Below are positions 7,711 to 16,024 of a stretch of DNA of 64,000 nt, piece after piece (within the stretch, counting starts at the first letter, position 1; every line of letters begins with the position of its first letter). Made by a program: the position numbers and the translations under genes. The DNA lies in NCBI GenBank assembly GCA_015066465.1, contig SVOI01000006.1:21233-85232 (forward strand), given 5' to 3'. Origin of the DNA: Oscillospiraceae bacterium. GTDB taxonomy: Bacteria > Bacillota > Clostridia > Oscillospirales > Acutalibacteraceae. The notes beneath the pieces are model-generated. The model ran no database searches. It was not told the origin of the DNA and worked only from the letters and a program-made list of their open reading frames with translations.

Positions 7711-8880
7711 TCAAGCCACCCCTTCCAAGATTTTTACTGCTTCAAATACTTTTGAGATAGCAGTTTTATAACCATTTGTTGTAATTGTCGCACCTGAAAT
7801 TGCTTCAATGTCACTGTAATCTGCTTCTGTTTTACCGTTGAATTGTGAGTAGAATGATTCTTTAGCACAAGCATCACCGATATTTTCAGACTCATATTGA
7901 GCAGTTGTAAGAACTGCAATAATTTTACCGTCTTTTGTTGCAGAAGCTTTGATTTCAATCTGTTTACCAGATGGATTGTAATAATGGTCACCATTGATAC
8001 CAAAACCATTTGCGCCTAATTCAAATACATAGTTACCACTTGCAGTTTTATAAACCTTTTTAACCTGTGAAGGCATATCACTGTAACCGCTTATATCAAC
8101 TTCTGTAAGTGAAGAATTAATAATTAATTGTGCATTTGCTTCCATAGTAGCTTTAACGTCGTCTGCAACCTCTGAAAGAACTGCACCAGATTTATCAACT
8201 GCAATAAATTCTTCGCCTGAAACGAGCACATAGCCTGCACCGTTTTCTGCTTCATAAACTGCAGTAACGTTTTCTAAGCTTTCAGCCATAAACCAAGAAA
8301 CGAATTTACCCTCTGCCTGAGGTAATGCTTCAGAGAGATTATCATTAAGAATTTCTTCTTCTGAACGGATATCTACTGAGCCTCCACCGAGAATGATTGT
8401 AGCGTTAAGTGCATCTTTAACTGCATTTTTATAGCCTGAAGTAGTCATTGTTGCACCTGAGATTGTTTCAACTGCATCAATATCAGCAGTTGTCTTGCCT
8501 TTAAGAGTGTCCCCATAAGTTTTTTCATAACCTAAGGTTTCGCTACTTGAAAGACAGGTTGCACCTGTAACAGTACCAGCACCATCGATACCACACATAA
8601 GCACCATATTAGCACCATAACCAGAAGTAAGAAGTTTTATAACGTAACCACCATTACTTGCAGAATATGCATCTGTAACAGTTGCAGGTAATTCTTTACC
8701 AGTTAAATCAATTTGTGTAAAATCGCCACCGTCTGGGTAAACAACAAGAAGTGCTTCGTTTGCTGCTGCAGAAGCGTTTTTTTCAATAATAGGTGCTGTA
8801 ATTGAGTTTGTTAATGCAAGAAGCAAAGAAATTGCAGCACAAATAGCTGTTAAAGCTATTACACTTTTAATATATTTCAT
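7711..8880 (-). CDS. rnfG: Rnf complex subunit G with duplicated FMN-binding domain
   Basis: 389 residues, about twice the usual RnfG length. After one N-terminal helix there are two FMN-binding domains, each ending in a covalent flavinylation motif: ETISGATMTTSGYK (Thr144) and EAISGATITTNGYK (Thr365). ApbE, encoded downstream, should load FMN on both threonines. RnfG normally carries one FMN in the Na+- or H+-pumping electron path, so the extra flavin could extend the electron path outside the membrane (inference). It overlaps rnfD by 4 bp. Confidence 0.95.
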   Translation of the reverse strand: MKYIKSVIALTAICAAISLLLALTNSITAPIIEKNASAAANEALLVVYPDGGDFTQIDLTGKELPATVTDAYSASNGGYVIKLLTSGYGANMVLMCGIDGAGTVTGATCLSSSETLGYEKTYGDTLKGKTTADIDAVETISGATMTTSGYKNAVKDALNATIILGGGSVDIRSEEEILNDNLSEALPQAEGKFVSWFMAESLENVTAVYEAENGAGYVLVSGEEFIAVDKSGAVLSEVADDVKATMEANAQLIINSSLTEVDISGYSDMPSQVKKVYKTASGNYVFELGANGFGINGDHYYNPSGKQIEIKASATKDGKIIAVLTTAQYESENIGDACAKESFYSQFNGKTEADYSDIEAISGATITTNGYKTAISKVFEAVKILEGVA

Positions 8881-9800
8881 TTCTTCGCACCCCCAAACAA
8901 TTTACGTGCAGTTAACATATCAATATATGGATTAAGGATATTCATGATAAGTATAGCGAATGAAACACCTTCAGGATAAATACCCCACTCACGAATCAAT
9001 ACTGTAATTAAACCTGCACCAACACCAAAAACAATTTTACCGAGTGGTGTTGTTGGTGAAGTAACGTAATCAGTTGCCATAAAGAAGGCACCTAAAAGAA
9101 GTCCACCAGAAAGAACGAGACTTAAAGCTAACATAAAGTCAAATTCGTGAACTGCTAAAGTGAAAATGAAGGTTGTACCAATAAATGCAACAGGAATGTG
9201 CCAGGTAATAACTCTTCTTACTAAGAGGTAAACACCACCAATAAGAAGTGCAACCTTGCAAGTTTCACCAATTGAACCACCAATATTACCTAAGAGTAAA
9301 TCTGTTAAAATAACTTCGTTACCGTTTGCAATTTCAGCAAGTGGAGTAGCACCAGCAGTAGAATCAAGTGGGAAAGCCGCTTTTGTCATAGAAGCGAATG
9401 CAACAAGCATAAATACTCTACCTGTGATTGCTGGGTTTACAACGTTTCTACCAATACCACCGAAAATACATTTAACAATAATAATTGCGAAAAGTGAACC
9501 AACACCAGCTTGCCAGAGTGGCACGTTTGCAGGTAAGTTAAGTGCTAAGAGTAAGCCTGTTACTGCTGCACTTAAATCACTGATTGTAAGTGGTTTCTTT
9601 GTAATTTTATTAAAAACAAATTCACCTAAAACACAAACTGCAACACAAACGGCAATAACTAAGAGTGCATTGAGTCCGAAAATCACAACACCAGCAATAG
9701 TTGCAGGTAAAAGTGAAATTAACACGTCGAGCATTATTCTCTGAGTTGAATTTTTACTGTGTATATGAGGAGACACAGAAATATGAAGTTTATTTTCCAT
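8877..9800 (-). CDS. rnfD: Rnf complex subunit D
   Basis: A 307-residue multi-helix membrane subunit homologous to NqrB, thought to carry covalent FMN and contribute to ion translocation. The flavinylation motif appears as DSTAGATPLAEI, with Ala where Ser is more usual before GAT. The same Ala-Gly-x-Thr pattern recurs in the lipoprotein at 3490-4545. It overlaps rnfC by one base and rnfG by four, so it is tightly coupled in the operon. Confidence 0.97.
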   Translation of the reverse strand: MENKLHISVSPHIHSKNSTQRIMLDVLISLLPATIAGVVIFGLNALLVIAVCVAVCVLGEFVFNKITKKPLTISDLSAAVTGLLLALNLPANVPLWQAGVGSLFAIIIVKCIFGGIGRNVVNPAITGRVFMLVAFASMTKAAFPLDSTAGATPLAEIANGNEVILTDLLLGNIGGSIGETCKVALLIGGVYLLVRRVITWHIPVAFIGTTFIFTLAVHEFDFMLALSLVLSGGLLLGAFFMATDYVTSPTTPLGKIVFGVGAGLITVLIREWGIYPEGVSFAILIMNILNPYIDMLTARKLFGGAKK

Positions 9801-11107
9801 TATTTATTTGCCTCCTTCATTTTTTCTTCTCTGATAAGAGCTTTAGCAAGTTTATTTGTCTGAACAAGTGGTCTGTTTGCAGGGCAATTGAATGAACAAC
9901 AACCACATTCCATACAAATCTCAGCGCCAGCCTTAACCATTGCATCAATATCTTTATTTTTATAGCCTTTCATAATCGCTGGTGCGCTTATACCGAAAGG
10001 ACAATTTGTAACACAAGCACCACAACGGATACAAGAAGTTTCTTTTGGAACACTTGTCTCTTTTTTGGTGAGTGCAAGAATTGCATTTGTCTGTTTTAAA
10101 ACAGGCACTGATAAATCAGGCACTGCTATACCCATCATAGGACCGCCATAAAGTACTGAGAAAGGCTCTTCTTTAAATCCACCACAGAAGTCGAATACAT
10201 CTTTTAAAGCTGTACCAATTGGTGCAACAACAATTTTAGGTTCTTTAACAGAAGCACCGTCTACTGTAATACATCTTTCAACTAATGGCATACCAGTTAA
10301 AATATATTTACCAATGTTAGCCATGGTTGAACAGTTAATTACCACACAACCAACGTCTATTGGTAACATACCATTACCGATAACCTTACCAGTTGTATGA
10401 TAAACAAGAACCTTTTCTCCACCTTGTGGGTAAAGCTTTGTTAAAACCTTTACTTTCATATTTGGAATTGCAGAAGCTAATTCTTCCATCTTTTTCTGAG
10501 CCTCAGCACTACCCTTTTCGATACCTAAAATAACTTCTTTAACACCACAGTATTTTGTAATTGCTTCAATAGCAACCTTGATGTCGTCTGCTCTTTCTAC
10601 CATTGTGGTAGTATCGCTTGTAATATAAGGCTCACACTCAGCACCATTAATAATAAGAGTATCAATAGGCTTATTTGTATTGAATTTAGCGTAAGTCGGG
10701 AAGCCTGCGCCACCAAGACCTACCATACCGCTGTTTTTAATAGCGTTTATTAAATCTTCTTTTGAGTTGATTTCAGGCTTTTTAATGTTTGCATCTGGAG
10801 TCATTTCGCCATCAGAAGCTATAACAATAGCTTGTACAACGTTACCATTAGAAATAGTGATTTCTGTAAGCTTTGAAACCTTACCTGAAACACTTGAGTA
10901 AACTGGTGCAGAAAGCTTTTCATTATCCTCTGCAATTAAGGTACCAACAAAAACCTCGTCGCCCACCTTAACAACCGGTTTTACAGGTGTACCTATATGC
11001 ATAGCTGTTGGAATTGTAACAGTTTCTGGAGCTGGCATTTTAACAGAAGGCATTCCCTCTGTTGTTTTTCTCTCCGGAAGCTTAATTCCGTGTAATTTAA
11101 AAGCCAT
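9800..11107 (-). CDS. rnfC: Rnf complex subunit C, NADH/FMN-binding
   Basis: A 435-residue peripheral subunit that exchanges electrons with NAD(H). The glycine-rich GLGGAGFPTYAKF segment (about 131-143) belongs to the NADH/FMN fold. The C terminus has two 4Fe-4S motifs, CIRCGACVTNCP and CMECGCCSFNCP. It is the first gene of the rnf operon. The ATG at 11107 is preceded by an AGGTAGG ribosome site and about 70 bases of leader from a consensus promoter at 11184-11212. Confidence 0.97.
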   Translation of the reverse strand: MAFKLHGIKLPERKTTEGMPSVKMPAPETVTIPTAMHIGTPVKPVVKVGDEVFVGTLIAEDNEKLSAPVYSSVSGKVSKLTEITISNGNVVQAIVIASDGEMTPDANIKKPEINSKEDLINAIKNSGMVGLGGAGFPTYAKFNTNKPIDTLIINGAECEPYITSDTTTMVERADDIKVAIEAITKYCGVKEVILGIEKGSAEAQKKMEELASAIPNMKVKVLTKLYPQGGEKVLVYHTTGKVIGNGMLPIDVGCVVINCSTMANIGKYILTGMPLVERCITVDGASVKEPKIVVAPIGTALKDVFDFCGGFKEEPFSVLYGGPMMGIAVPDLSVPVLKQTNAILALTKKETSVPKETSCIRCGACVTNCPFGISAPAIMKGYKNKDIDAMVKAGAEICMECGCCSFNCPANRPLVQTNKLAKALIREEKMKEANK

Positions 11108-11183
11108 TTTAGAACCTACCTTTCAATAGCTGAATTTACATATTAATTTTGAGCATAATATATTACATTACACTATTAGATTA

Positions 11184-11212
11184 ATTATATAACACTTGTT
11201 TTTCACTGTCAA
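11184..11212 (-). promoter_or_regulatory. Sigma-A promoter of the rnf operon
   Basis: On the minus strand a perfect -35 TTGACA (11212-11207) and a perfect -10 TATAAT (11189-11184) are separated by 17 bp, giving a start near 11177 and a leader of about 70 bases to rnfC. The strength fits a constitutively needed energy-conserving complex. Confidence 0.85.
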
Positions 11213-11402
11213 TAATTCTAAATCCACAAAATATTCCCGTAAAATTTTACCTTTTACACAAAACAATTTGATTGTTAAAAAATTACCAATTTTCAAGGCT
11301 TTTTGGCTATTTTTGTCAGTCTTTTTTTGTGGCAAATCTCATAAACAAAAGTTACTCAGATTATAACATTTAACGAAATTAATTTAAGATAGAAAAATTT
11401 AG

Positions 11403-11431
11403 TTGATTATTGCAAAAAAGAATATTATAAT
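11403..11431 (+). promoter_or_regulatory. Promoter of the TIR-like gene
   Basis: TTGATT (11403-11408), a 17 bp spacer and TATAAT (11426-11431), about 39 bp before the ATG at 11470. A GAAAGGA ribosome site precedes the start. Confidence 0.75.
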
Positions 11432-11469
11432 GTATGTCAGTATTTTATTTGTGAAAGGATTCCTATTTT

Positions 11470-12648
11470 ATGGAACAGCGATTTAAACTATTTATAGCGT
11501 ACCACACAAATGAAGAAAATATTGCCACGCTTCTTTCAGAATATTTTCAGAGTATGGGTATTCCAAAAGATTTTATTTACCTTTGTGGGTTACCCTCAAA
11601 TGATGGTAAGGTTATTAACATTGACGAAATAAGCATTATGCTTAAAAGTAGCTGTGTTAACATTCCGATTTTGTCACAGAAATTTTTAGATAGTGCTTTC
11701 TGCACAAACGTAACTGGTGCCTTTGTATTTGACGAGAATGCATTACTCTTGCCTGTTATATTACCTGAAATTACCCCAAATATGGTTTCAGGCTTTTTAA
11801 AGGAATTTTACAGACTCTTTAAATTAGACGTAAGCGAAGACGTTGCATATATTTATGATGCAGTGCAAGGGTCTTTAGATATTATTCCACCATCACTTAC
11901 TGTTGCAACAAATGCAATGAATGCTTTTATAAACAAATACACACTTTCTGTAAGCAGAATTTCAAAGAAATCGTCCCCCACCCTTATTTCTTCTAACCCT
12001 GCATTTGAACAGCTTGATATTACAACAGACGATGAAATGATTGTTCTTTACTACATACTTTCAAATCAGGTTTTAGAGGTAAGCAAAAAAGACGTTGACG
12101 ACTGGCTCGTTGAAGCTGAGATTTATGACGTTGACACAGAAAATGCTTTCAAGCTTCTTGCTACTATTGGTTATGCGAGATATCACGAGGGTATTCTTAA
12201 AATTGACATTATAACATTCAGACGTTGGTCAAAAATGAGTGATGAGCTTTTACCAGTTCTTACTGCTTGTGTTAAAAACCACACTATTCTCAGCTCACAT
12301 ATTTTTGAAGATATGTGGCAGAACGATGAACTTAACACAACACTCAAGTTGTTCACCGCATATTTAATTGACGAAGCAACGCCTGTTTTAACCTACAGAA
12401 ATGCAAGTGACCCACAAATTAACAGCATTATTGCCTGGGAAAACAAAAACGGACTTTCTAACACAGTTTCTAACAATTACCAGAAGTGCTTACAGGTATT
12501 TGAACAAAACAACCTTATTTATGAAAGTGACTGGTCAATTCACGGCACTCCGAGAAAATATAATTTAAACCATTCATTTTATGATTATATACTTTCAAAC
12601 GATTTTCCACACAGGCACGAGCTCTCCGAATTAAAAATTAAAAATTAA
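11470..12648 (+). CDS. TIR-like domain protein with C-terminal winged-helix-like region
   Basis: 392 residues. The first about 150 resemble a TIR domain: KLFIAYHTNEE (strand A), GLPSNDGK, an EISIMLKSS helix, then NIPILSQKFLDSAFCTN and LLPVILPE. In NADase TIR domains the segment after SxxC normally supplies the catalytic Glu (SxxCxxE). Here that place is Val81 (SAFCTNV), so enzymatic activity is doubtful. Residues about 185-260 look like a winged helix-turn-helix and the rest is unassigned. It is a lone gene between rnf and a repeat-rich region, with its own promoter and terminator. Defence, signalling and scaffold roles are all open. Confidence 0.65.
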   Translation: MEQRFKLFIAYHTNEENIATLLSEYFQSMGIPKDFIYLCGLPSNDGKVINIDEISIMLKSSCVNIPILSQKFLDSAFCTNVTGAFVFDENALLLPVILPEITPNMVSGFLKEFYRLFKLDVSEDVAYIYDAVQGSLDIIPPSLTVATNAMNAFINKYTLSVSRISKKSSPTLISSNPAFEQLDITTDDEMIVLYYILSNQVLEVSKKDVDDWLVEAEIYDVDTENAFKLLATIGYARYHEGILKIDIITFRRWSKMSDELLPVLTACVKNHTILSSHIFEDMWQNDELNTTLKLFTAYLIDEATPVLTYRNASDPQINSIIAWENKNGLSNTVSNNYQKCLQVFEQNNLIYESDWSIHGTPRKYNLNHSFYDYILSNDFPHRHELSELKIKN

Positions 12649-12758
12649 AAATGAAAAATGAAACTCAGTTAACTGATTTTTTAAAATCAATTAACTGAGT
12701 TTTTTGTTTTAAAAATTATTCGGTTTTTGGGCAAGACAGAGAACCGTCCCCTGTCTTA
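12632..12758. repeat. Composite intergenic repeat copy 1 (AT spacer + terminator + REP-like palindrome)
   Basis: An AT-rich TTAAAAA spacer, then a hairpin with arms AACTCAGTTAACTGATTTT / AATCAATTAACTGAGTT, a TTTTAAAAATTATTCG linker, and the palindrome AAGACAG...CTGTCTT around the core GAACCGTCCCC. The same composite order and nearly the same sequence recur at 26283-26407. The hairpin part at 12661-12706 serves as the terminator of the TIR-like gene. Confidence 0.8.
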
Positions 12759-12766
12759 CGCTTATC

Positions 12767-12967
12767 TCAATCAGCCGTTCCCTGATTGTCCTGTCTTGAT
12801 TGTCTGCGAAACCGCCTCCTAATTGCAAAAACAATATTCAATAAATTCAATAAAATCATTAATATATAACCAGATAAAACAAGTATTTTCAAAGAGTAAA
12901 CCCATCCCAACAAAACAAGAAAAAAAGTTAATAATAAAACCAGTGTAAACGTTGCTTTAAATTTCAT
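12767..12967 (-). CDS. Small two-helix membrane protein, unknown
   Basis: A 66-residue protein starting at ATG 12967 behind GGAG, with two hydrophobic helices and a basic tail (RRRFRRQSRQ). I do not recognise it. Its last dozen residues are read from a REP-like repeat (12767-12800), so the original C terminus may have been replaced by repeat sequence. The coding status is uncertain because the neighbourhood is a repeat cluster. Confidence 0.4.
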   Translation of the reverse strand: MKFKATFTLVLLLTFFLVLLGWVYSLKILVLSGYILMILLNLLNIVFAIRRRFRRQSRQDNQGTAD

Positions 12968-12986
12968 ATTCAATCATCTCCATAAA

Positions 12987-13170
12987 ATCAGGGGACGGTT
13001 CTGTGATTGGATTGTTTTTTAAATCAACCAACCCCTGATTTTCTTATAAAATTAAACTTTAAACAACGCTAAAAACGTGATAATCAAGGCTTTTAAGGTT
13101 CAATCATAGAACCGTCCCCTGATTGCATTAATGAGCCGTCCCTTGATTGTTTAAAATCGTCCTCTGATTG
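12987..13170. repeat. Cluster of REP-like palindromes
   Basis: Four units sharing the core GGGGACGGTTCT or its complement: 12987-13007, 13101-13125, 13130-13149 and 13155-13170. In the first two the core is flanked by AATCA and TGATT, still palindromic but different from the AAGACAG/CTGTCTT flanks seen at 12733-12758. The last two are decayed. Apart from these, the gap 12968-13170 holds nothing that I can identify. Confidence 0.75.
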
Positions 13171-13428
13171 TCATTTATCATTTTGTGGTGCAAGATTAAT
13201 ATAAAAAACTAAATCACAATCATTACTTGTCCATAAATTATTATCATCTTGATAATGGATATGAACATAATCTTCATTAATGGCAAGTTTATTGCATTCT
13301 TTAACTTTTTCCTTAAAGTTAAGTAATTTCCCAATTAAAACATCTAATTCTTCATCTGTACACAGCACTTCTATCGAAGAACAAGGTAATCGTGCTGGGA
13401 TTTTTTTTATTTTAGCATGGGCAATCAT
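13171..13428 (-). CDS. Small orphan protein, possibly Imm32-like immunity protein
   Basis: 85 residues from the ATG at 13428, which has GGAGG 8 bases upstream; an upstream in-frame TTG at 13443 overlaps that site. The pattern is an N-terminal strand, a LCTDEELDVLIGKLLNFKEKV helix, then DYVHIHYQDD and DCDLVFYINL. It resembles the Imm32 immunity-protein fold from memory. No toxin gene is adjacent, so it could be an orphan immunity gene stranded among REP-like repeats. Weak assignment. Confidence 0.5.
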   Translation of the reverse strand: MIAHAKIKKIPARLPCSSIEVLCTDEELDVLIGKLLNFKEKVKECNKLAINEDYVHIHYQDDNNLWTSNDCDLVFYINLAPQNDK

Positions 13429-13485
13429 AATTACTTCCTCCAACCATTTTCAAAAAGCCAAATAACTTCTTCGTTTGTTAAACTT

Positions 13486-13511
13486 AAGACAGGGGACGGT
13501 TCTATGTCTTA
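13486..13511. repeat. REP-like palindrome
   Basis: AAGACA and TGTCTT flank the core GGGGACGGTTCTA. It is the same family as 12733-12758 but in the opposite orientation. Confidence 0.75.
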
Positions 13512-13608
13512 CGCCGTCCAATGTTTTTTCTTAATTTCAATATATCAAATTTTGCAAGATTAATCAAGTAATTGTGCAATCTTCAACAAAAACAAGTAAA
13601 AGCGTTGA

Positions 13609-13650
13609 AAAACTCAGTTAATTGACTAAAAATCAATTAACTGAGTTTTT
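13609..13650 (-). terminator. Terminator of the GH3 gene, repeated hairpin family
   Basis: Arms AACTCAGTTAATTGA / TCAATTAACTGAGTT followed by T-runs on both strands. It is nearly the same hairpin as at 12661-12706 and 26309-26353. It ends the minus-strand GH3 gene at 13655. Confidence 0.8.
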
Positions 13651-13654
13651 TGTT

Positions 13655-16024
13655 TTATGCCAACTTCATAAACATCTCTAAGATTCTTCTTGTGCAAACT
13701 TCTAAATCTGCACGTGTTAAATCGCCACTATCGAGTGCTTTTTTAAGGTCTTCTGGGTAGCCACAGTGCATTTTGAGGTCGTTACCAGCTTTAACTTCTT
13801 TAACAGGGTCATTTTTTACGCCCCAGTCGGTAACTACCATTCCGTCAAAGCCCCATTCGTCTCTTAAAATACCAGTTAAGAGCTCGTAGCTTTCAGAGGT
13901 ATGCTGACCATTTATGAGATTATATGATGACATTACAGTCCAAGGCTTACCCTCTTTAACTGCAATCTCGAAGCCTTTTAAGTAAATTTCACGTAATGCT
14001 CTTTCAGAAATACGTGAATCGTTCTGATAACGGTTAGCTTCTTTATTATTACAAGCAAAGTGTTTCATTGAAACTGCGGTTTTCTGTGACTGCACACCAC
14101 GGATTGCCGCCGCACCACATTTACCAGAAACAATAGGGTCTTCTGAATAATATTCAAAGTTTCTGCCACAAAGTGGGTCACGGTGAATATTAAGTGCAGG
14201 AGCAAGCCACACACCTAAGTTATTTTCTCTTATTTCTGCACCACCAGCGGCACCAACCTCGTAGATTAAATCCAAATCCCAAGAGCAAGCTAAAAGTGTA
14301 GCACAAGGCCAGGCAGTTGCAGGAATACCGATTGATTCCATAAGACGAAGTCCAGCAGGACCATCTGCTGTTGGCACGTAAGGAATACCAAGTCTTTCAA
14401 TACCACCGAATGAACCAGTGTTGCACATACCAACCTGTTTCTGACCACCAACGATATACATAAGTTCATCAATAGTCATTTGTGCAATGAACTCATCCAT
14501 TGTTATTTCTGCGCCAACCAAATCGAACTTCTTTAATTCTTCAGGAGCTTTTGCGGTTATAGGCTCGTTTTTACCATAAAAATATTCTGGCTCGCCCATT
14601 GGTAAGTTTTCGTAACTACCATCAGCTAACATTCTTTTTTCAAGTTTAAACGGTTTACACCAGTTTTTGAGTTGCTCAACTACTCTGTCTTCTTTTACTG
14701 TGTATGTAAAGTCTAATTTTTCAGCACTTCTTACGTCAGTACCAAGGTAGAAATTATAATCCCCTTTTTCTAAAACGTAAGCACTCTTTTGAATTTTTCC
14801 TAAATCGTCAAAGCTTGCCATAAGGTTAATATCAAAACTCATAACGAGTGTTTCACTTTCACCTGGGTTTAAAAGCTTAGTCTTTTTAAATGCTCCTAAT
14901 TCACGAGCTGGTTTACCCAATTTACCCTGTGGTGCGCTATAATATAATTGAAGAATATCTTTACCAGCAACGTCGCCAGTATTTTTTACGTCAACAATAG
15001 CGAAGATTTTTCCGTCTTTCTGGAGACAAACCTTTCCTGTATGCTCGAAGTTTGTATAAGAAAGACCGAAGCCGAATGGATAACGAACCTTTTCTTTAGC
15101 ACCAGGTATTGTTTCAAAATAGCGGTAACCAACGTAAATATCTTCATTATAATAAACGTAATCGAAGCTTTCCCAGAATTCTTTTGTTTCTGGGTAAGCG
15201 TCATAAGATTTTGCAATTGTGTCAACTAATTTACCAGATGGGTTAACGTCACCAAAAATAATATCTGCTATTGCACTACCACCTTCAAGACCACCCTGCC
15301 AGCTCATAAGAATTGCATTAACTCCAGCATTTTCTGCCAAGAATTCGCAGTCGAGTACACCACCAGAGTTAATAACAACAACTACCTTTTTAAAGCATTT
15401 TGTAACTTCATTTAAAAGATTTTTTTCGATATCTGAAAGGTAATAGTCAGATGGAATTGGTCTTCTATCAACACCCTCTGCCGAGAAACGGCTGAGAGTT
15501 ACAATAGCTGTGTCTGCAAACTCTGATGCGGACTTAATCATACTGCTTTCTATTGCAGGCTCTTTAACGTGCATTGAAGCAAAAGTATCGTAAGTCATAT
15601 CGTCACGAGTAGTGCAAAAATCCATATTATTAACAATATCCCAAGTAGCGTTGATTTCTTCTTGTGACGGAATATTAACGCTTTCTCTTTTTACGTAATC
15701 TTTGTAAAAATCAACAAGTGGCATATAGATGTTTTGTGAAGTGATTTTTTCTTCTACGCCTTCAAAAATATTTCGGATATATGGCACGTAAACGTCACCG
15801 CTACCGCCACCACCTTTTATGTATTCAATAGTCGCTTTACCAAAAAGTGCAACTTTAGAATCTTTGCTTAAAGGCAAGGTTTTATTATCGTTCTTTAAAA
15901 GCACCATACCCTCTGTTGCCGCTTTACGTGACAAAGCTGTATGCTTTTTTGAAGCGGTAATTCTTCTGCCATCTTCACCTAATGGTAAACAAGGCATATA
16001 TTTGAATCTTGCATATTTTTCCAT
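13655..16024 (-). CDS. Glycoside hydrolase family 3, permuted domain order (beta-glucosidase-like)
   Basis: 789 residues. The usual GH3 order is reversed. The alpha/beta sandwich domain comes first (VALFGKATIEYIKGGGGSGDV, then VVINSGG and WQGGLEGGSAIADI), followed by a fibronectin III-like domain (about 330-450). The barrel comes last with PTADGPAGLR, CNNKEANRY and the catalytic nucleophile in GMVVTDWG (about Asp733). This permuted layout is known in rumen Ruminococcus and Butyrivibrio glucosidases. There is no signal peptide, so it is a cytosolic enzyme acting on imported beta-glucosides. The start chosen is the ATG at 16024 behind AGGA, not the upstream GTG. It has no transporter in its operon; a MITE lies just upstream. 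Confidence 0.9.
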   Translation of the reverse strand: MEKYARFKYMPCLPLGEDGRRITASKKHTALSRKAATEGMVLLKNDNKTLPLSKDSKVALFGKATIEYIKGGGGSGDVYVPYIRNIFEGVEEKITSQNIYMPLVDFYKDYVKRESVNIPSQEEINATWDIVNNMDFCTTRDDMTYDTFASMHVKEPAIESSMIKSASEFADTAIVTLSRFSAEGVDRRPIPSDYYLSDIEKNLLNEVTKCFKKVVVVINSGGVLDCEFLAENAGVNAILMSWQGGLEGGSAIADIIFGDVNPSGKLVDTIAKSYDAYPETKEFWESFDYVYYNEDIYVGYRYFETIPGAKEKVRYPFGFGLSYTNFEHTGKVCLQKDGKIFAIVDVKNTGDVAGKDILQLYYSAPQGKLGKPARELGAFKKTKLLNPGESETLVMSFDINLMASFDDLGKIQKSAYVLEKGDYNFYLGTDVRSAEKLDFTYTVKEDRVVEQLKNWCKPFKLEKRMLADGSYENLPMGEPEYFYGKNEPITAKAPEELKKFDLVGAEITMDEFIAQMTIDELMYIVGGQKQVGMCNTGSFGGIERLGIPYVPTADGPAGLRLMESIGIPATAWPCATLLACSWDLDLIYEVGAAGGAEIRENNLGVWLAPALNIHRDPLCGRNFEYYSEDPIVSGKCGAAAIRGVQSQKTAVSMKHFACNNKEANRYQNDSRISERALREIYLKGFEIAVKEGKPWTVMSSYNLINGQHTSESYELLTGILRDEWGFDGMVVTDWGVKNDPVKEVKAGNDLKMHCGYPEDLKKALDSGDLTRADLEVCTRRILEMFMKLA

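Larger units (their letters stand above)
11108..11469. other. Divergent intergenic region between rnfC and the TIR-like gene
   Basis: An AT-rich 362 bp gap with two divergent sigma-A-type promoters (listed separately) and no convincing ORF or riboswitch that I could see. The middle (11215-11400) shows no clear repeat or operator. Confidence 0.6.

Noticed and set aside
11213..11402. Riboswitch or small RNA in the rnf upstream region
   Set aside because: No conserved stem-loop pattern visible; the sequence is simply AT-rich.
15219..15443. Plus-strand ORF inside GH3
   Set aside because: Antisense shadow of a well-supported enzyme gene; no ribosome site or homology.
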